DNA of 41,600 nt from Desulfatitalea sp. UBA4791 (GTDB lineage Bacteria; Desulfobacterota; Desulfobacteria; Desulfobacterales; Desulfosarcinaceae): positions 1 through 41,600 of the forward strand of contig DHGT01000128.1 in NCBI GenBank assembly GCA_002402905.1, in the 5' to 3' direction. Position numbers and translations under genes: made by a program. Of this stretch, positions 30,985 through 39,944 are shown piece after piece. A model generated the notes under the pieces. It was given only the letters and a program-made list of their open reading frames with translations, made no database searches and had not been told where the DNA came from. How positions within the stretch are numbered: the stretch's first letter is position 1; each line of letters begins with the position of its first letter.

Positions 30985-33981
30985 TTACGATGGTTGCGCG
31001 AGCGGTTGGACACGATCCACCGTCAGGGTCGCCGTTCCCCAGTTCTGTTCGACCAACCCCTCCAAAAGGTAAGGACGACCGTGGTCGAGCAGGTGACAGA
31101 AGCGATCATAAGCCCGGGGAAAGAAGGTGGTCTCCACGACTCCGGTATCGTCTTCGAAGGTGAGAAATTCCATGGGCTCTCCCCGCTGGGTGTGAACCAC
31201 CTTGCCGGTGATCAGCCACCCGGCGAACCGGACGCGACACCCTGTCCGCTTGATGACCTCGCGGGCGTCGACGGCGCCGACCCGGTGCGCCGTGGCTTTG
31301 AAAATCGTCATGGGATGCCGGTCGCAGAGAAATCCCAACACCTTGAATTCCCGGCGCAACCGCTCCACAGGATCGTCGGGCGGCAGTTCCGGCGGCGCGA
31401 GGCGATGGCCGCCGCCAAAGAGGTCGGGTGCGCCGCCGGCGGTTTTGCGGCCGGTATGCCACTGGGAGAGCATCCATAGGAGCTGAGCCCGGGAGAGGTC
31501 GGGAGCCAGACGGTCCAGGGCGCCGCACAGGATCAAGGCCCGCGCCTCGGCGTCGTCGGGCCGAATACGTTCCCAAAAATCGTTGGGGTCCGCGAAAGGC
31601 CGCCGCTCCCGTTGCGCCACGACCCGCCGGGCCGTTTCGGCCGCAAGGCCCTTTACCGCCATCAATCCCACCCGAATGCCATCTCGATCCCCGGCCCATT
31701 GGATGCGGCTGCACTGAGCGTCCGGTCCTTTAATGGCAACGTCCAGACGGCGTGCTTCGGAGACATAGGCGAAGGTGCTGTAAAAGCCCCCCTGGTTGTT
31801 GATCACCGCGGCCATGAATTCAGCCGGAAAGTGGGTCTTGAGATAGGCGGCCTGGAACGACACCCGGGCATAGGAGGCGCTGTGGGGTTTGCAGAACGAA
31901 TAGATGGAGAAACTCATCATCATGGCCCACACCGCTTCGATCTGTTGCGGCGTCAGGCTTCTTTCCCGGGCGCCTCGGGCGAAGCGCCGGCGGTAATCCT
32001 GTAATCGATGCGCCCGGTCTTTCTGGGACATCACCTTGCGCAGGCCGTCGGCTGCGGCATCGTCGAAACCGGCCAGGGCCATGGCGGCCCGGGAGACATC
32101 CTCCTGGTAGACCATGATCCCGAAGGTCTCGTCCAGCACGTCGGCGAGCAGGGGGTGGATGGGCGCCCAGGCGCCGCCGTGCAGCCGCCGGATATACTCC
32201 TGGATGAAGCGGTTGGCCGCGGGCCGGATGATGCTGGAGTGGATCACCAGATGATCGAAGTCGCCGACGCCGGCTTTCTGCTGGAGCAGGCGCGTGGCCG
32301 GGCTTTCGATGTAGAAGCACCCCATGGTGCGGCCCTGGGCCAGGGTCTCCTGGGTGGCCAGGTCGTCTTCGGGGGTCCATCGGGTTTCATCGAAGGGAAT
32401 ACCGTTGGTTTGAACGTTATGGATAGCGTCCCGGATGACGCCCAGGCTGCGGTTGCCCAGCAGGTCGATTTTTACCAGGCCGGCGGTTTCGGCGGCGTCC
32501 TTTTCCCACTGGATGATGGGCACCCCCTTGGCGGCGCGTTGGACGGGGACATAGTCCTGGATGGGATTCGGGGTGATCACCACGCCGCCCGGATGAACCG
32601 ACAGGTAGCGGGGCGTGCCGAGCAGCTGCCGCGACAGGGCCAGAATTTGGGGCCAGGGATCATCCAGGGCCAGCTTTCGGGTTTCAGGGTGGCGTTTGAG
32701 GTCGGCCAGCAGGTCGGCTTTTTCATGGCGGTGCCAGAACCAGGGCAGGCGTCCGGTTACCTGTCCGATTTCGGCGTCGGTCAGGCCGAACACCTTGGCG
32801 GTTTCCCGGATGGCCATGCGGGGTTGGAACAGGATGTGGCTGGAGACCATGGCGGCCCGGGCGCCGTAGTGGTCGAGGACGCCCTGGATCACCGCATCGC
32901 GTTCGTCCCAGGCGAAATCCACGTCGATATCGGGAGCATCCTTGCGGCCTGGATTGAGAAAACGGCCAAAGTAGAGGTTGTGCTTGATCGGACAGACATT
33001 GGTGATGCCCAGGCAATAGGCCACCAGCGAGGCCGCTCCCGATCCCCGGCCGCAGGTGCGCGGGCTGCGCTGGACGATATCCCGCACGACGAGAAAATAG
33101 GCACAGAAGTTCATGCGGGCGATGGTTTGCAATTCGTGCTCCAGGCGGTCCACCACCGGTTCGGGCAGATCGCGGCCATAGCGGTGTTGCGCCCCCTTGT
33201 AAGCGGCCTCGCGCAGCGCCTGATCCGCCGGGCGGCCCTGGGCGTCGTGCCAGGGCGGCATGACCAGGCCGAAATCGGGGCCCATGAATTTCAGCTGCGC
33301 GGCGATGGCGTGGGTTTGGGCCACGGCTTCGGGGCAGGCGGCAAACCGTTGGTCGTAGACTTCGGGCCCGGCCAGCCAGGCATTGGCCGGCGCCGTCTGA
33401 TCTACGGGCAGCCGTTCCAGGGTGGTGTTCTGATCGATGGCCCGCAGCAGGCGGTGGCAGCGGTGGTCGTCGGGAGAGAGAAAAAAGCTGCCCGGCGTGG
33501 CCACCAGGGGAATCTTCAGATCCCGGGCGCGTTGCCGTAAGGGGTGGGTGGGCGCCAGGGGCGTGCGCGGCATGGCGGCATAGACCTGCACGCCGGACCG
33601 GTGCCAGCGGGTCAGCAGATCGGGATCGGCGGTGAGCACGATCAGCCCCCGGGCCTGCGGGGGCAGGGCGCCGGCCAGGTCGAATCCCGCGTCCATATGG
33701 CGATGGGTGAGCAGGCGGCACAATCCGGTATATCCCTCGCCGTTGGCCACCAGGCATACCGCGCGGCGCGCTCTTTGCGGATCGGTGATTTCGGCTCCCA
33801 CGATGGGTGTCAACCCCTCCCGGCGGCAGGCCTCCAGAAAGGGCCACAAACCGTAGAGGTTGTCCGTGTCGGTGAGGGCCAGCCGGTCGTAGCCCAGCCG
33901 CCGGGCCGCTTGGCAGAGCGTCCGGACCGAGGCGGTGCCCCACATGAGCGAATGGTGCGAACGGACGGTCAGCGGAATCAT
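30985..33981 (-). CDS. dnaE2: Error-prone DNA polymerase III alpha subunit DnaE2 (ImuC)
   Basis: The 998-residue C-family polymerase has an N-terminal PHP domain (1-220), a palm/finger core with the catalytic acidic residues in PDIDVDFAWDERD and LVKIDLLGNRSLG, and a C-terminal OB fold (TFEDDTGVVETTFFPR). The PHP motif that normally reads TDH is TDTD, so a metal ligand is lost. It is shorter than replicative DnaE (about 1,160). Its start lies one base after the ImuB-like stop (TGAAATG), so the two are tightly coupled. DnaE2/ImuC performs mutagenic lesion bypass with ImuB in SOS-induced cells. The LexA gene at the head of the cluster indicates SOS control. Confidence 0.94.
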   Translation of the reverse strand: MIPLTVRSHHSLMWGTASVRTLCQAARRLGYDRLALTDTDNLYGLWPFLEACRREGLTPIVGAEITDPQRARRAVCLVANGEGYTGLCRLLTHRHMDAGFDLAGALPPQARGLIVLTADPDLLTRWHRSGVQVYAAMPRTPLAPTHPLRQRARDLKIPLVATPGSFFLSPDDHRCHRLLRAIDQNTTLERLPVDQTAPANAWLAGPEVYDQRFAACPEAVAQTHAIAAQLKFMGPDFGLVMPPWHDAQGRPADQALREAAYKGAQHRYGRDLPEPVVDRLEHELQTIARMNFCAYFLVVRDIVQRSPRTCGRGSGAASLVAYCLGITNVCPIKHNLYFGRFLNPGRKDAPDIDVDFAWDERDAVIQGVLDHYGARAAMVSSHILFQPRMAIRETAKVFGLTDAEIGQVTGRLPWFWHRHEKADLLADLKRHPETRKLALDDPWPQILALSRQLLGTPRYLSVHPGGVVITPNPIQDYVPVQRAAKGVPIIQWEKDAAETAGLVKIDLLGNRSLGVIRDAIHNVQTNGIPFDETRWTPEDDLATQETLAQGRTMGCFYIESPATRLLQQKAGVGDFDHLVIHSSIIRPAANRFIQEYIRRLHGGAWAPIHPLLADVLDETFGIMVYQEDVSRAAMALAGFDDAAADGLRKVMSQKDRAHRLQDYRRRFARGARERSLTPQQIEAVWAMMMSFSIYSFCKPHSASYARVSFQAAYLKTHFPAEFMAAVINNQGGFYSTFAYVSEARRLDVAIKGPDAQCSRIQWAGDRDGIRVGLMAVKGLAAETARRVVAQRERRPFADPNDFWERIRPDDAEARALILCGALDRLAPDLSRAQLLWMLSQWHTGRKTAGGAPDLFGGGHRLAPPELPPDDPVERLRREFKVLGFLCDRHPMTIFKATAHRVGAVDAREVIKRTGCRVRFAGWLITGKVVHTQRGEPMEFLTFEDDTGVVETTFFPRAYDRFCHLLDHGRPYLLEGLVEQNWGTATLTVDRVQPLAQPS

Positions 33982-33982
33982 T

Positions 33983-35155
33983 TCAGCCCGCCCACGCGCT
34001 GCCCATGCGTACCGCCTGGCCGCCGAAGCGGTCGCGGATCTTGTCCATCGCTCCGATCAGACGGTTTTGCCGCAGCACCGTTTGGCCCTCTTCGGCAAAG
34101 AGCGGCAGTTGGGCCGGCGGAAAGACCAGGCGGTCGCAGATCAGGCGCAGGTGGCGGACCCGGGTGCGCCGGGAGACGGCCAGGTGCAGGACGCGGCGAG
34201 CCGCGGGAAAAAGGGCCAGGTCGTTGGCCGTGGGCGGCTCCAGGCGGACCTGGCGGATGCAGCGCCGGCCGTCGCTGTAATCCGCGGCCACGGCCAGGCG
34301 GCGGGCCACCCGGCCTTGCTGGCGCAGGCGCCGGCCGGCCGTCGCCACCAGGGTGTGCAGCCGGCTCTCCATGACCGGTAGCGCGTGGACGTCGGTGCCG
34401 AAGGTATGATCCAGCGCCACCCGGGGCGCCGCCTGGTCCACGGCCAACACCGGCGAGGTGTCGATACCGCGCAGGGCCGCGTCGATTTCCGCGGCCGGTC
34501 GTCCCAGGGCCACGGCCAGTCGGGCGGCCCCAAGACCGACGACCTGGTCGACACGGGTCAGGTTCAATTCGCGCAGCCGGATCAGGTCCGGGCCTTCGAT
34601 ACCCGGTACGAGCCAGACCGGCAGTGGCGCCAGGAAAGCCGCTTCGCCGCCCGGGGGCACGATGCAATCGCCTTGGGGTTTGACCAGCCGCGAGGCCACC
34701 TTGGCGATCAGTTTATTGGCCGCCAGGGACCAGATCGGGTCCAGCCCCAGCTCCTTCCAGGCTTGGCGGTGCAGGCGCCGGGCCACGTCCGCGGCCGGTC
34801 CGAACAGGCGACTGGTGCCGGTTACGTCCACGAACAGGTGGCCGTCGCGATCGCCGGGCTCGATGCGCGGGGAGTAGGGCAGGGCGTGGCGCAGCAGGTC
34901 GGCCATGGCCTGCTCGTAGCGGGCCGGTTGAGGGGGGCGGATCACCAGGTCGCGGCACAGGCGTTCGGCTCGTGCCAGGGGCATGCCTTTGCGCACACCG
35001 GCCTGGTAGGCCTCTTCGCTCATGTCATAGACCACGGCCCGGGCCGCCCCTTCGGGCGCAATGATGACCGGACGCCCTGCCAGGCGTCGGTCCAGGCGCC
35101 GTTCCACGGCCACGGCAAAATCGGCCACATTGATATGAATGATGTTTCGGTCCAT
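33983..35155 (-). CDS. imuB: ImuB-like Y-family polymerase relative, catalytically inactive
   Basis: The 390-residue protein has the Y-family fold, but its catalytic acidic residues are gone. The usual HVDMDAF is HINVADF (both Asp replaced), and the SxDEA motif is absent, with PRIEPGDRDGHLFVDVTG in its place, so the Glu is lost. This is the known state of ImuB, a scaffold that carries DnaE2 to the clamp. A beta-clamp motif QLPLF lies at 349-353. It is shorter than typical ImuB (about 500) and lacks the usual long C-terminal tail. It overlaps no other gene: dnaE2 starts one base downstream and the DUF72 remnant ends 27 bases upstream. No imuA is found in the cluster. Confidence 0.87.
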   Translation of the reverse strand: MDRNIIHINVADFAVAVERRLDRRLAGRPVIIAPEGAARAVVYDMSEEAYQAGVRKGMPLARAERLCRDLVIRPPQPARYEQAMADLLRHALPYSPRIEPGDRDGHLFVDVTGTSRLFGPAADVARRLHRQAWKELGLDPIWSLAANKLIAKVASRLVKPQGDCIVPPGGEAAFLAPLPVWLVPGIEGPDLIRLRELNLTRVDQVVGLGAARLAVALGRPAAEIDAALRGIDTSPVLAVDQAAPRVALDHTFGTDVHALPVMESRLHTLVATAGRRLRQQGRVARRLAVAADYSDGRRCIRQVRLEPPTANDLALFPAARRVLHLAVSRRTRVRHLRLICDRLVFPPAQLPLFAEEGQTVLRQNRLIGAMDKIRDRFGGQAVRMGSAWAG

Positions 35156-35182
35156 GGGTTCTGGTGCTTTCGTGCGCTGTTT

Positions 35183-35882
35183 TCAATGGAGCGCCCTGCC
35201 GGATGAACGGGTGCAGAGTTCTGCCATGAGCATGTTGGCATTGCGCGGCGCCTGGGCGCGCACGTGGTTGTTGAAAAAGGCGATACCGCTGTGGGGAACA
35301 GGTAGGGCAGATCGGGCGCATCCACCGCCACGAGGGTGACCCGCCGCCCTGCAGCTCGCCGAAGACCGGTGCCACGGCCCAGGTACGGTGGCGGAACTCC
35401 ACGGCCAGGGGCAGCCCCGCCAGGGCATCGAGCAGATGGGCCAGATAACGGCGGTTGGCCGCGTTGCGTTCGAACGTGGGAGGCAGTTGGATCAGGACGG
35501 ACAGGAGCCGACCGGCCTGCATCAGTGGCGCGATGCCGTCACGGAACTGGACCGCTTTGTCGCGCCAGCCGTGGGGATCGATTTCGTGGGTCATGGTGCG
35601 GGCCAGCTTGGCGGCAAAGCCGAAATCGGCCGGCACCTTGGGGAGCATGCGTTCCATGGCCGCGGCCCGGGGCATCTGGTACCAGGTGTAGTTGAGCTCG
35701 GTCACGCTGAATTGCCGGGCATAGAGCGCCAGCATCTCGCGTGCCGGGGTGCCCGGCGGATAGAAGCCGGCATCGCTCCATTCCGGGTAGGCGTATCCGC
35801 TGGTGCCCACCCGCAGCGGGCATGCAGGGGCTGTGTCGAGAGGGACTGAGGGTGTCGCCGATGATGCCGCCGATGATATCAT
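35183..35882 (-). pseudogene. Broken DUF72 (YecE) gene
   Basis: The first 180 residues are a good DUF72 protein: RVGTSGYAYPEWSDAGFYP, SVTELNYTWYQMP, AVEFRHRTWAVAPVFGEL. Near 35341 the frame shifts by one base; in the new frame the match continues as VTLVAVDAPDLPYLFP. At about 35285 it shifts again, and the family C-terminus appears in the third frame as GIAFFNNHVRAQAPRNANM ending at 35183. The middle of the fold (the YVRxHG region to the tyrosine-rich strand, about 60 codons) is missing. Two frame changes plus a deletion show a pseudogene. It lies between lexA and imuB in the same orientation and is probably still transcribed. Confidence 0.85.
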
Positions 35883-35918
35883 GAATTTTTGTCGCCTTTG
35901 CCTTTTCGCCGGATGACA

Positions 35919-36545
35919 CTACGAAACCGCCGCGCGTTGAATGCCGATGACCTTGCCCTGCACCAACACCTCGTCAAAACCGTAAAACATGGACGCAAAA
36001 TCGGGGTTCTCCGGTCGCAGCTCAATGCGGTTCTTGCGCAGAAAGAAGCGCTTGACCGTGGCCTCCTCGTTGTGCACCAGGGCCACCACGATTTCGCCGT
36101 TGCGGGCGTACTGGCGCGGCGTGCAGATGGCCAGATCGTCGTCGAGAATCGCGGCATCCCGCATGGAATCCCCCTGCACCCGCAGGGCGAACAGGTGCTG
36201 CTCCTGGAACAGGGCGGCGTCCACGACCACGGTGCCGTCCCACTCCTGCTGGGCATACATGGGCAGACCCGCGGTGATCCGGCCCACGATGGGGACTTCC
36301 CGCCAGCGATGCGGTGCGATGGGTTGCTGAGCCGGATTGAGCAGAAAAAGGGTCCGGCTGTAGCGTCCCTCGCGTTTCACGTACCCTTTTTCCTCCAGTG
36401 CCTTGAGTCCCTGCGCCACGGCGGCATGGCTGATGCCCAGTTCTGCGGCGGCCTCCCGCAGGCTGGGCGCCTTGCCGTCACGATCGACAGTCCGGCCCAG
36501 GTAGTCGAAGAGCTGCTGTTGTTTGGGGGTCAGTCGGGGTTGCAT
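35919..36545 (-). CDS. lexA: LexA repressor, SOS regulator of the mutagenesis cassette
   Basis: The 208-residue protein has an N-terminal winged helix (LTPKQQQLFDYLGRTV, PSLREAAAELGISHAAVAQG) and a C-terminal self-cleaving peptidase. The cleavage site is Ala92-Gly93 in GRITAGLP, with the catalytic Ser127 in VQGDSMRD and Lys165 in EATVKRFF. When RecA filaments form, such proteins cut themselves and free their targets. An ATG at 36545 with GGAG upstream is preferred over GTG at 36551. Its strong promoter overlaps tandem repeats that may be its own operator. It heads the leftward cluster with the DUF72 remnant, imuB and dnaE2. Confidence 0.94.
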   Translation of the reverse strand: MQPRLTPKQQQLFDYLGRTVDRDGKAPSLREAAAELGISHAAVAQGLKALEEKGYVKREGRYSRTLFLLNPAQQPIAPHRWREVPIVGRITAGLPMYAQQEWDGTVVVDAALFQEQHLFALRVQGDSMRDAAILDDDLAICTPRQYARNGEIVVALVHNEEATVKRFFLRKNRIELRPENPDFASMFYGFDEVLVQGKVIGIQRAAVS

Positions 36546-36574
36546 GGCCACTCCGTTTTGGTGGTTTTTAAAAA

Positions 36575-36602
36575 ACTATAATCGACGATATGTAAATGTC
36601 AA
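36575..36602 (-). promoter_or_regulatory. Strong sigma70 promoter of lexA
   Basis: On the minus strand TTGACA (36602-36597) and TATAGT (36580-36575) are separated by 16 bp and lie about 30 bases before the lexA start codon. The -35 is a perfect consensus. Confidence 0.65.
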
Positions 36603-36625
36603 TGTAAATATTCATGTTGATTTTA
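36590..36625. promoter_or_regulatory. Triple 12-bp repeat, candidate LexA operator
   Basis: Three direct 12-bp units, ATGTAAATGTCA, ATGTAAATATTC and ATGTTGATTTTA, cover the -35 element of lexA. Flanking TTACAT at 36630 adds an inverted half-site to the TGTAA units. A repressor bound here would block the promoter; autoregulation by LexA is inferred, not shown. Confidence 0.45.
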
Positions 36626-36711
36626 ATCGTTACATTTAAAGGGATCGTCGCTTTACAGGTTCGCGGCGGTGGGATATGATCACTGACCGTTTTCAAGCCA
36701 TGGGGGGATGC

Positions 36712-37380
36712 ATGCCTGACGCTTCGGAAAATTTTGATATCGATCGGTTCGTGGATTTGCTCGCCGCCGCATATGTCCAGTGGCGGGCGCCGATCATCAC
36801 CTTTCTGGCCAACCGCGGCGCGACGCCTTTCGAGGTGCTCGTGTCCACTATCTTGTCTCTACGCACCAAGGACGAGGTGACGTCGGCGGCGGCGGCCCGG
36901 CTTTTTGCCCGGGCACGCACGCCGGAACAGATGTTAGACCTGGGAGAGCGCCGGGTCGCCGAGTTGATTTATCCGGTCGGTTTCTATCCGACCAAGGCCA
37001 AGCGGCTGGTGGAGATCAGTCGGATCATACGGGACGAACACGGCGGAAAGGTGCCCGATACCATGGAGGGGTTGTTGGCCTTGCCCGGGGTGGGGCGCAA
37101 AACCGCCAATCTGGTGCTGGTGGAAGGCTACGGCCAGGACGCCATTTGTGTGGACACCCATGTGCATCGCATCAGCAATCGCATCGGCTACGTGCAAACC
37201 CGCACGCCCGAACAGACCGAGATGGCGCTGCGCGACAAGCTGCCGCGCAGACATTGGATTCGCTACAATGAACTGCTGGTGGCCTTCGGCCAGGTGATTT
37301 GCCGGCCCATATCCCCGTTTTGCAGCCGCTGTCCGGTGGCATGGATGTGTCCGCGGATCGGGGTGGTGAAGTCGAGGTAG
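36712..37380 (+). CDS. nth: Endonuclease III (Nth), iron-sulfur base-excision glycosylase
   Basis: The 222-residue enzyme removes oxidised pyrimidines and nicks the abasic site. It has the helix-hairpin-helix with the catalytic Lys (LPGVGRKTANLV), the catalytic Asp in VDTHVHR, and the 4Fe-4S cluster at the end (C-x6-C-x2-C-x5-C in CRPISPFCSRCPVAWMC). The N-terminus is longer than in E. coli. ATG at 36712 follows GGGGGG; ATG at 36676 is an alternative with 12 more residues. It is divergent from lexA, sharing the 130-base region with the candidate operator. Confidence 0.94.
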   Translation: MPDASENFDIDRFVDLLAAAYVQWRAPIITFLANRGATPFEVLVSTILSLRTKDEVTSAAAARLFARARTPEQMLDLGERRVAELIYPVGFYPTKAKRLVEISRIIRDEHGGKVPDTMEGLLALPGVGRKTANLVLVEGYGQDAICVDTHVHRISNRIGYVQTRTPEQTEMALRDKLPRRHWIRYNELLVAFGQVICRPISPFCSRCPVAWMCPRIGVVKSR

Positions 37381-37393
37381 GATTCGTTGTGCA

Positions 37394-37918
37394 CTATTTT
37401 TTTCGCGGCTGGGCTCCCACCAGTTCTTCCATGGTGATCTCGCCCCGGTTGCTGAAGGGGATTTTCCCCGGCCACACAGCGCCGTTCAAGCGGATGTGAC
37501 CCTTGACGGCATAGGTCCACTTCTCATTTGAGGTGTCGTTTTGCATGCCCTGGATCAGGTGATGGGCGATACCGACCATGTCGATCATGGCGGCAAAAAC
37601 CGTAACCGTAACGATATCGCTGCCATAGGCGGGGATTTCCCTTTCCGGATTGGCGACGCCATTGGCAAGACGGCGACCATTGAGCGCCAGGTCGCAATTG
37701 ATCCCTTGAATCGGCAGGCTATGGTCGTTGGGGTTCGATACCCGTAGATCCACCTGGAATATGGATTCGAATCCTTTGATCTCCTGCAACCGGATGGCGG
37801 CCAGACCAATGTGCGGGGTTTCAAATCCACTCCCCAGGGTGGCGCAGCCAAACAGCACGAGTGCCGGGATGAAACCGCACAGGCGCATGATGACCCGTCG
37901 GATGGAATGCCATCGCAT
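37394..37918 (-). CDS. LEA type 2 (WHy-like) lipoprotein
   Basis: The 174-residue protein has a signal sequence with a lipobox (VLFGC, Cys25), so it should be membrane-anchored outside the cytoplasm. The mature part shows the water-stress/LEA14 pattern: a beta sandwich with LRVSNPNDHSLPIQGINCDL and GEITMEELV. LEA type 2 proteins are linked to membrane or protein protection. AAGGA precedes the ATG at 37918. It lies 13 bases after the AsmA stop, so both are one operon. Confidence 0.85.
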   Translation of the reverse strand: MRWHSIRRVIMRLCGFIPALVLFGCATLGSGFETPHIGLAAIRLQEIKGFESIFQVDLRVSNPNDHSLPIQGINCDLALNGRRLANGVANPEREIPAYGSDIVTVTVFAAMIDMVGIAHHLIQGMQNDTSNEKWTYAVKGHIRLNGAVWPGKIPFSNRGEITMEELVGAQPRKK

Positions 37919-37931
37919 ATGTTCGATTCCT

Positions 37932-39944
37932 TTAATCCTTCTTGCGGTCCGGAAGGGTCAGCCCTTTAAGCAGTTCCATTCCCTTTTTTTCCAGATCCTG
38001 CTTGAGTTCTTTTTCGGTCGGGATGGCCTCTTTAAGCGCCTCCTTGTCCGGCAGCGGTTGTTCCAGCAGGGCTTTGAGATCCGGTTTGAATTTTGGCTTT
38101 TCGAAGGTCCCCCCGACGTTGATCGGCACCATCACCCCCGCACGCTCTTTGGCGTCGCCTTGTCCTTTTAGAGTCCCTACGAATTTGGGATCGATGCGGA
38201 GGTTCAGGGTTTCCTGGGCCAGGTCGGCCGATCCACTGGCGGCGACGCGCAGCAAGGGCGATACGAGGTTGGCGACCTCCAAGGTGGTAACGCCATTGTT
38301 GGCGACAAACTGAACCACCAGTTCGCTGAAATCGGTGCGCGGTCGTTCAGAGGATTTTTCGGCCAGACCGAAAGCCGACTGAACATTGCGCACCATGCCG
38401 CCCAGGTCGAGGCCTACGATGGCGCCGTCGTTGAATTGGAGCTTGCCATTGCCGCTCAGGGTCTTGCGAATCGTATCGGCCGTGTCTCCGCTGAATTGAA
38501 GATCCAGGGCCGCACTCATCATCCCCTGAATCATCTCTTTGTCGAGCAGGTCCTTGATCAAGGGGGCGGACTGGACATCGTCGAGTGTGACGGTAGCCTT
38601 GCTCATCGGTTTGCGGGATTGCACGTTGACAGTGCTTTTTGCGGCCATATGGCCTTCATAGAGCGCCATCCCAAGGGGATCGATCCGAATGATACCGTCT
38701 CGGGCCCTGGCTTTAAAGGTGATGTCTTGCACGATCATGTTTTTGGCCTTGATTTGGCCCGCTTTCAGTTGTGCATCCAACACGAGTTTGCGCAGAGGGG
38801 CATAGTCGGTTTCGGCTGTCTCGGGAGTGGGGGTCCGGGCTTTATCCTCTTTGGAAGGCTTTTTCTCGGAAGGCGGCGGTAGATAGCGATCCAGATCGAT
38901 ACGATCGAGTTCGGCGGAAAGTTGCAGATCAGGCTTGTTCCATGCCTGACCACGCCCCTGAAAGGTGATTCGGGAGTCGTCCAGCGTCAGCTTGCCATCT
39001 GAAATGACAACCCGATCCGGTTGTCCGGAAACGGTCATGTCCAGGGCGATGTGATCGAGAACCTGCGGGTCCGCGGTATTGAAGGGGAGTGCTATGTCGG
39101 CCTCTTCCAGCGCCTTGCGCAACGAAAAAGGCGAGACTTGGATGCCGGCGTTAAACCGGGGGGCTTCTAAAACATTCTCGATTTGTCCCTGAATCCGTGC
39201 GTTGATTTTTTCCAATAAACCGACCACGATATCCAGCTGGATCGGTTTCTGGCCGATGGGGGTACCCAAGGGACCGGCCGTTCCTTTCACTTGGATCGGG
39301 TGCCCGTTGGCTATGGCATTGAAATCTATTCCGATCGGCTGGTCCATGGAGAGATCTGTAAGAATCAGGCCCACATCCTTGATCTCTTGTTTGGTTCCGG
39401 CCTTTTGATCCAGAATGAGCAACCGGCCGTCGGTTATGGCGAACTCTTCGGCTTTTAGGGATTTAATTGGAAGTCCGGTTTTTTTGGGGGATTCTGGCGG
39501 TGCCTCGCTTTTCGAGCCTGCGACGGTCGCGGGTTTGGCCGCGCCTCCCAGGCCGTCCAGATTGCTTTTGCCCGCCTTCGATGTTTCCACGACAATATAT
39601 GGGCTTTTGATCACAAAGCGCTTGATTTCATACGCGCCGGTGAGTAGCGGCAACAGTTTGATGCGAACTTCGAACAAGCCGACGGAAACAAAGTGTTTTT
39701 CACTAAAACCAGAAGGATTTTCGACAGATACGTCAGAAAGGGCCAGGCCTACCCACGGGAAAACGGAAGGGGCGATTTTACCGCCCAACACGACATTTCG
39801 GCCCATGGCCTTGCTTGCTTCGGTCTCGATCGCCGGCTTGTATTTCTCGAAATTGATGACCATGGGGGCAATCATGACGGCCACCAGAACAACAACGATC
39901 AAACAGACGATGGCGATCAACGCCCATTTTAAAGGTTTTGACAT
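37932..39944 (-). CDS. AsmA-family outer-membrane biogenesis protein
   Basis: The 670-residue protein has one N-terminal transmembrane helix (LKWALIAIVCLIVVVLVAVMI) followed by a long repetitive beta-strand region typical of AsmA/TamB-like proteins, which form grooves for phospholipid movement between membranes. The AsmA signature region is near the start (VVLGGKIAPSVFPWVGLALS), and the C-terminal AsmA_2 part includes GNGKLQFNDGAIVGLDLGGM and LRIDPKFVGTLKG. GGAGG precedes the ATG at 39944; the frame extends to 40004 without support. It is the first gene of an operon with the LEA-type lipoprotein. Confidence 0.92.
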   Translation of the reverse strand: MSKPLKWALIAIVCLIVVVLVAVMIAPMVINFEKYKPAIETEASKAMGRNVVLGGKIAPSVFPWVGLALSDVSVENPSGFSEKHFVSVGLFEVRIKLLPLLTGAYEIKRFVIKSPYIVVETSKAGKSNLDGLGGAAKPATVAGSKSEAPPESPKKTGLPIKSLKAEEFAITDGRLLILDQKAGTKQEIKDVGLILTDLSMDQPIGIDFNAIANGHPIQVKGTAGPLGTPIGQKPIQLDIVVGLLEKINARIQGQIENVLEAPRFNAGIQVSPFSLRKALEEADIALPFNTADPQVLDHIALDMTVSGQPDRVVISDGKLTLDDSRITFQGRGQAWNKPDLQLSAELDRIDLDRYLPPPSEKKPSKEDKARTPTPETAETDYAPLRKLVLDAQLKAGQIKAKNMIVQDITFKARARDGIIRIDPLGMALYEGHMAAKSTVNVQSRKPMSKATVTLDDVQSAPLIKDLLDKEMIQGMMSAALDLQFSGDTADTIRKTLSGNGKLQFNDGAIVGLDLGGMVRNVQSAFGLAEKSSERPRTDFSELVVQFVANNGVTTLEVANLVSPLLRVAASGSADLAQETLNLRIDPKFVGTLKGQGDAKERAGVMVPINVGGTFEKPKFKPDLKALLEQPLPDKEALKEAIPTEKELKQDLEKKGMELLKGLTLPDRKKD

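Noticed and set aside
32008..33540. Open frame of 510 codons on the + strand inside dnaE2
   Set aside because: Antisense to a complete DnaE2 with catalytic motifs; no ribosome binding site or family character.
35020..35331. Separate small gene in the middle frame of the DUF72 region
   Set aside because: Its start is in the middle of a DUF72 segment (VAVDAPDLPYLFP) and its tail runs into the imuB gene in the wrong frame; it is part of the pseudogene.
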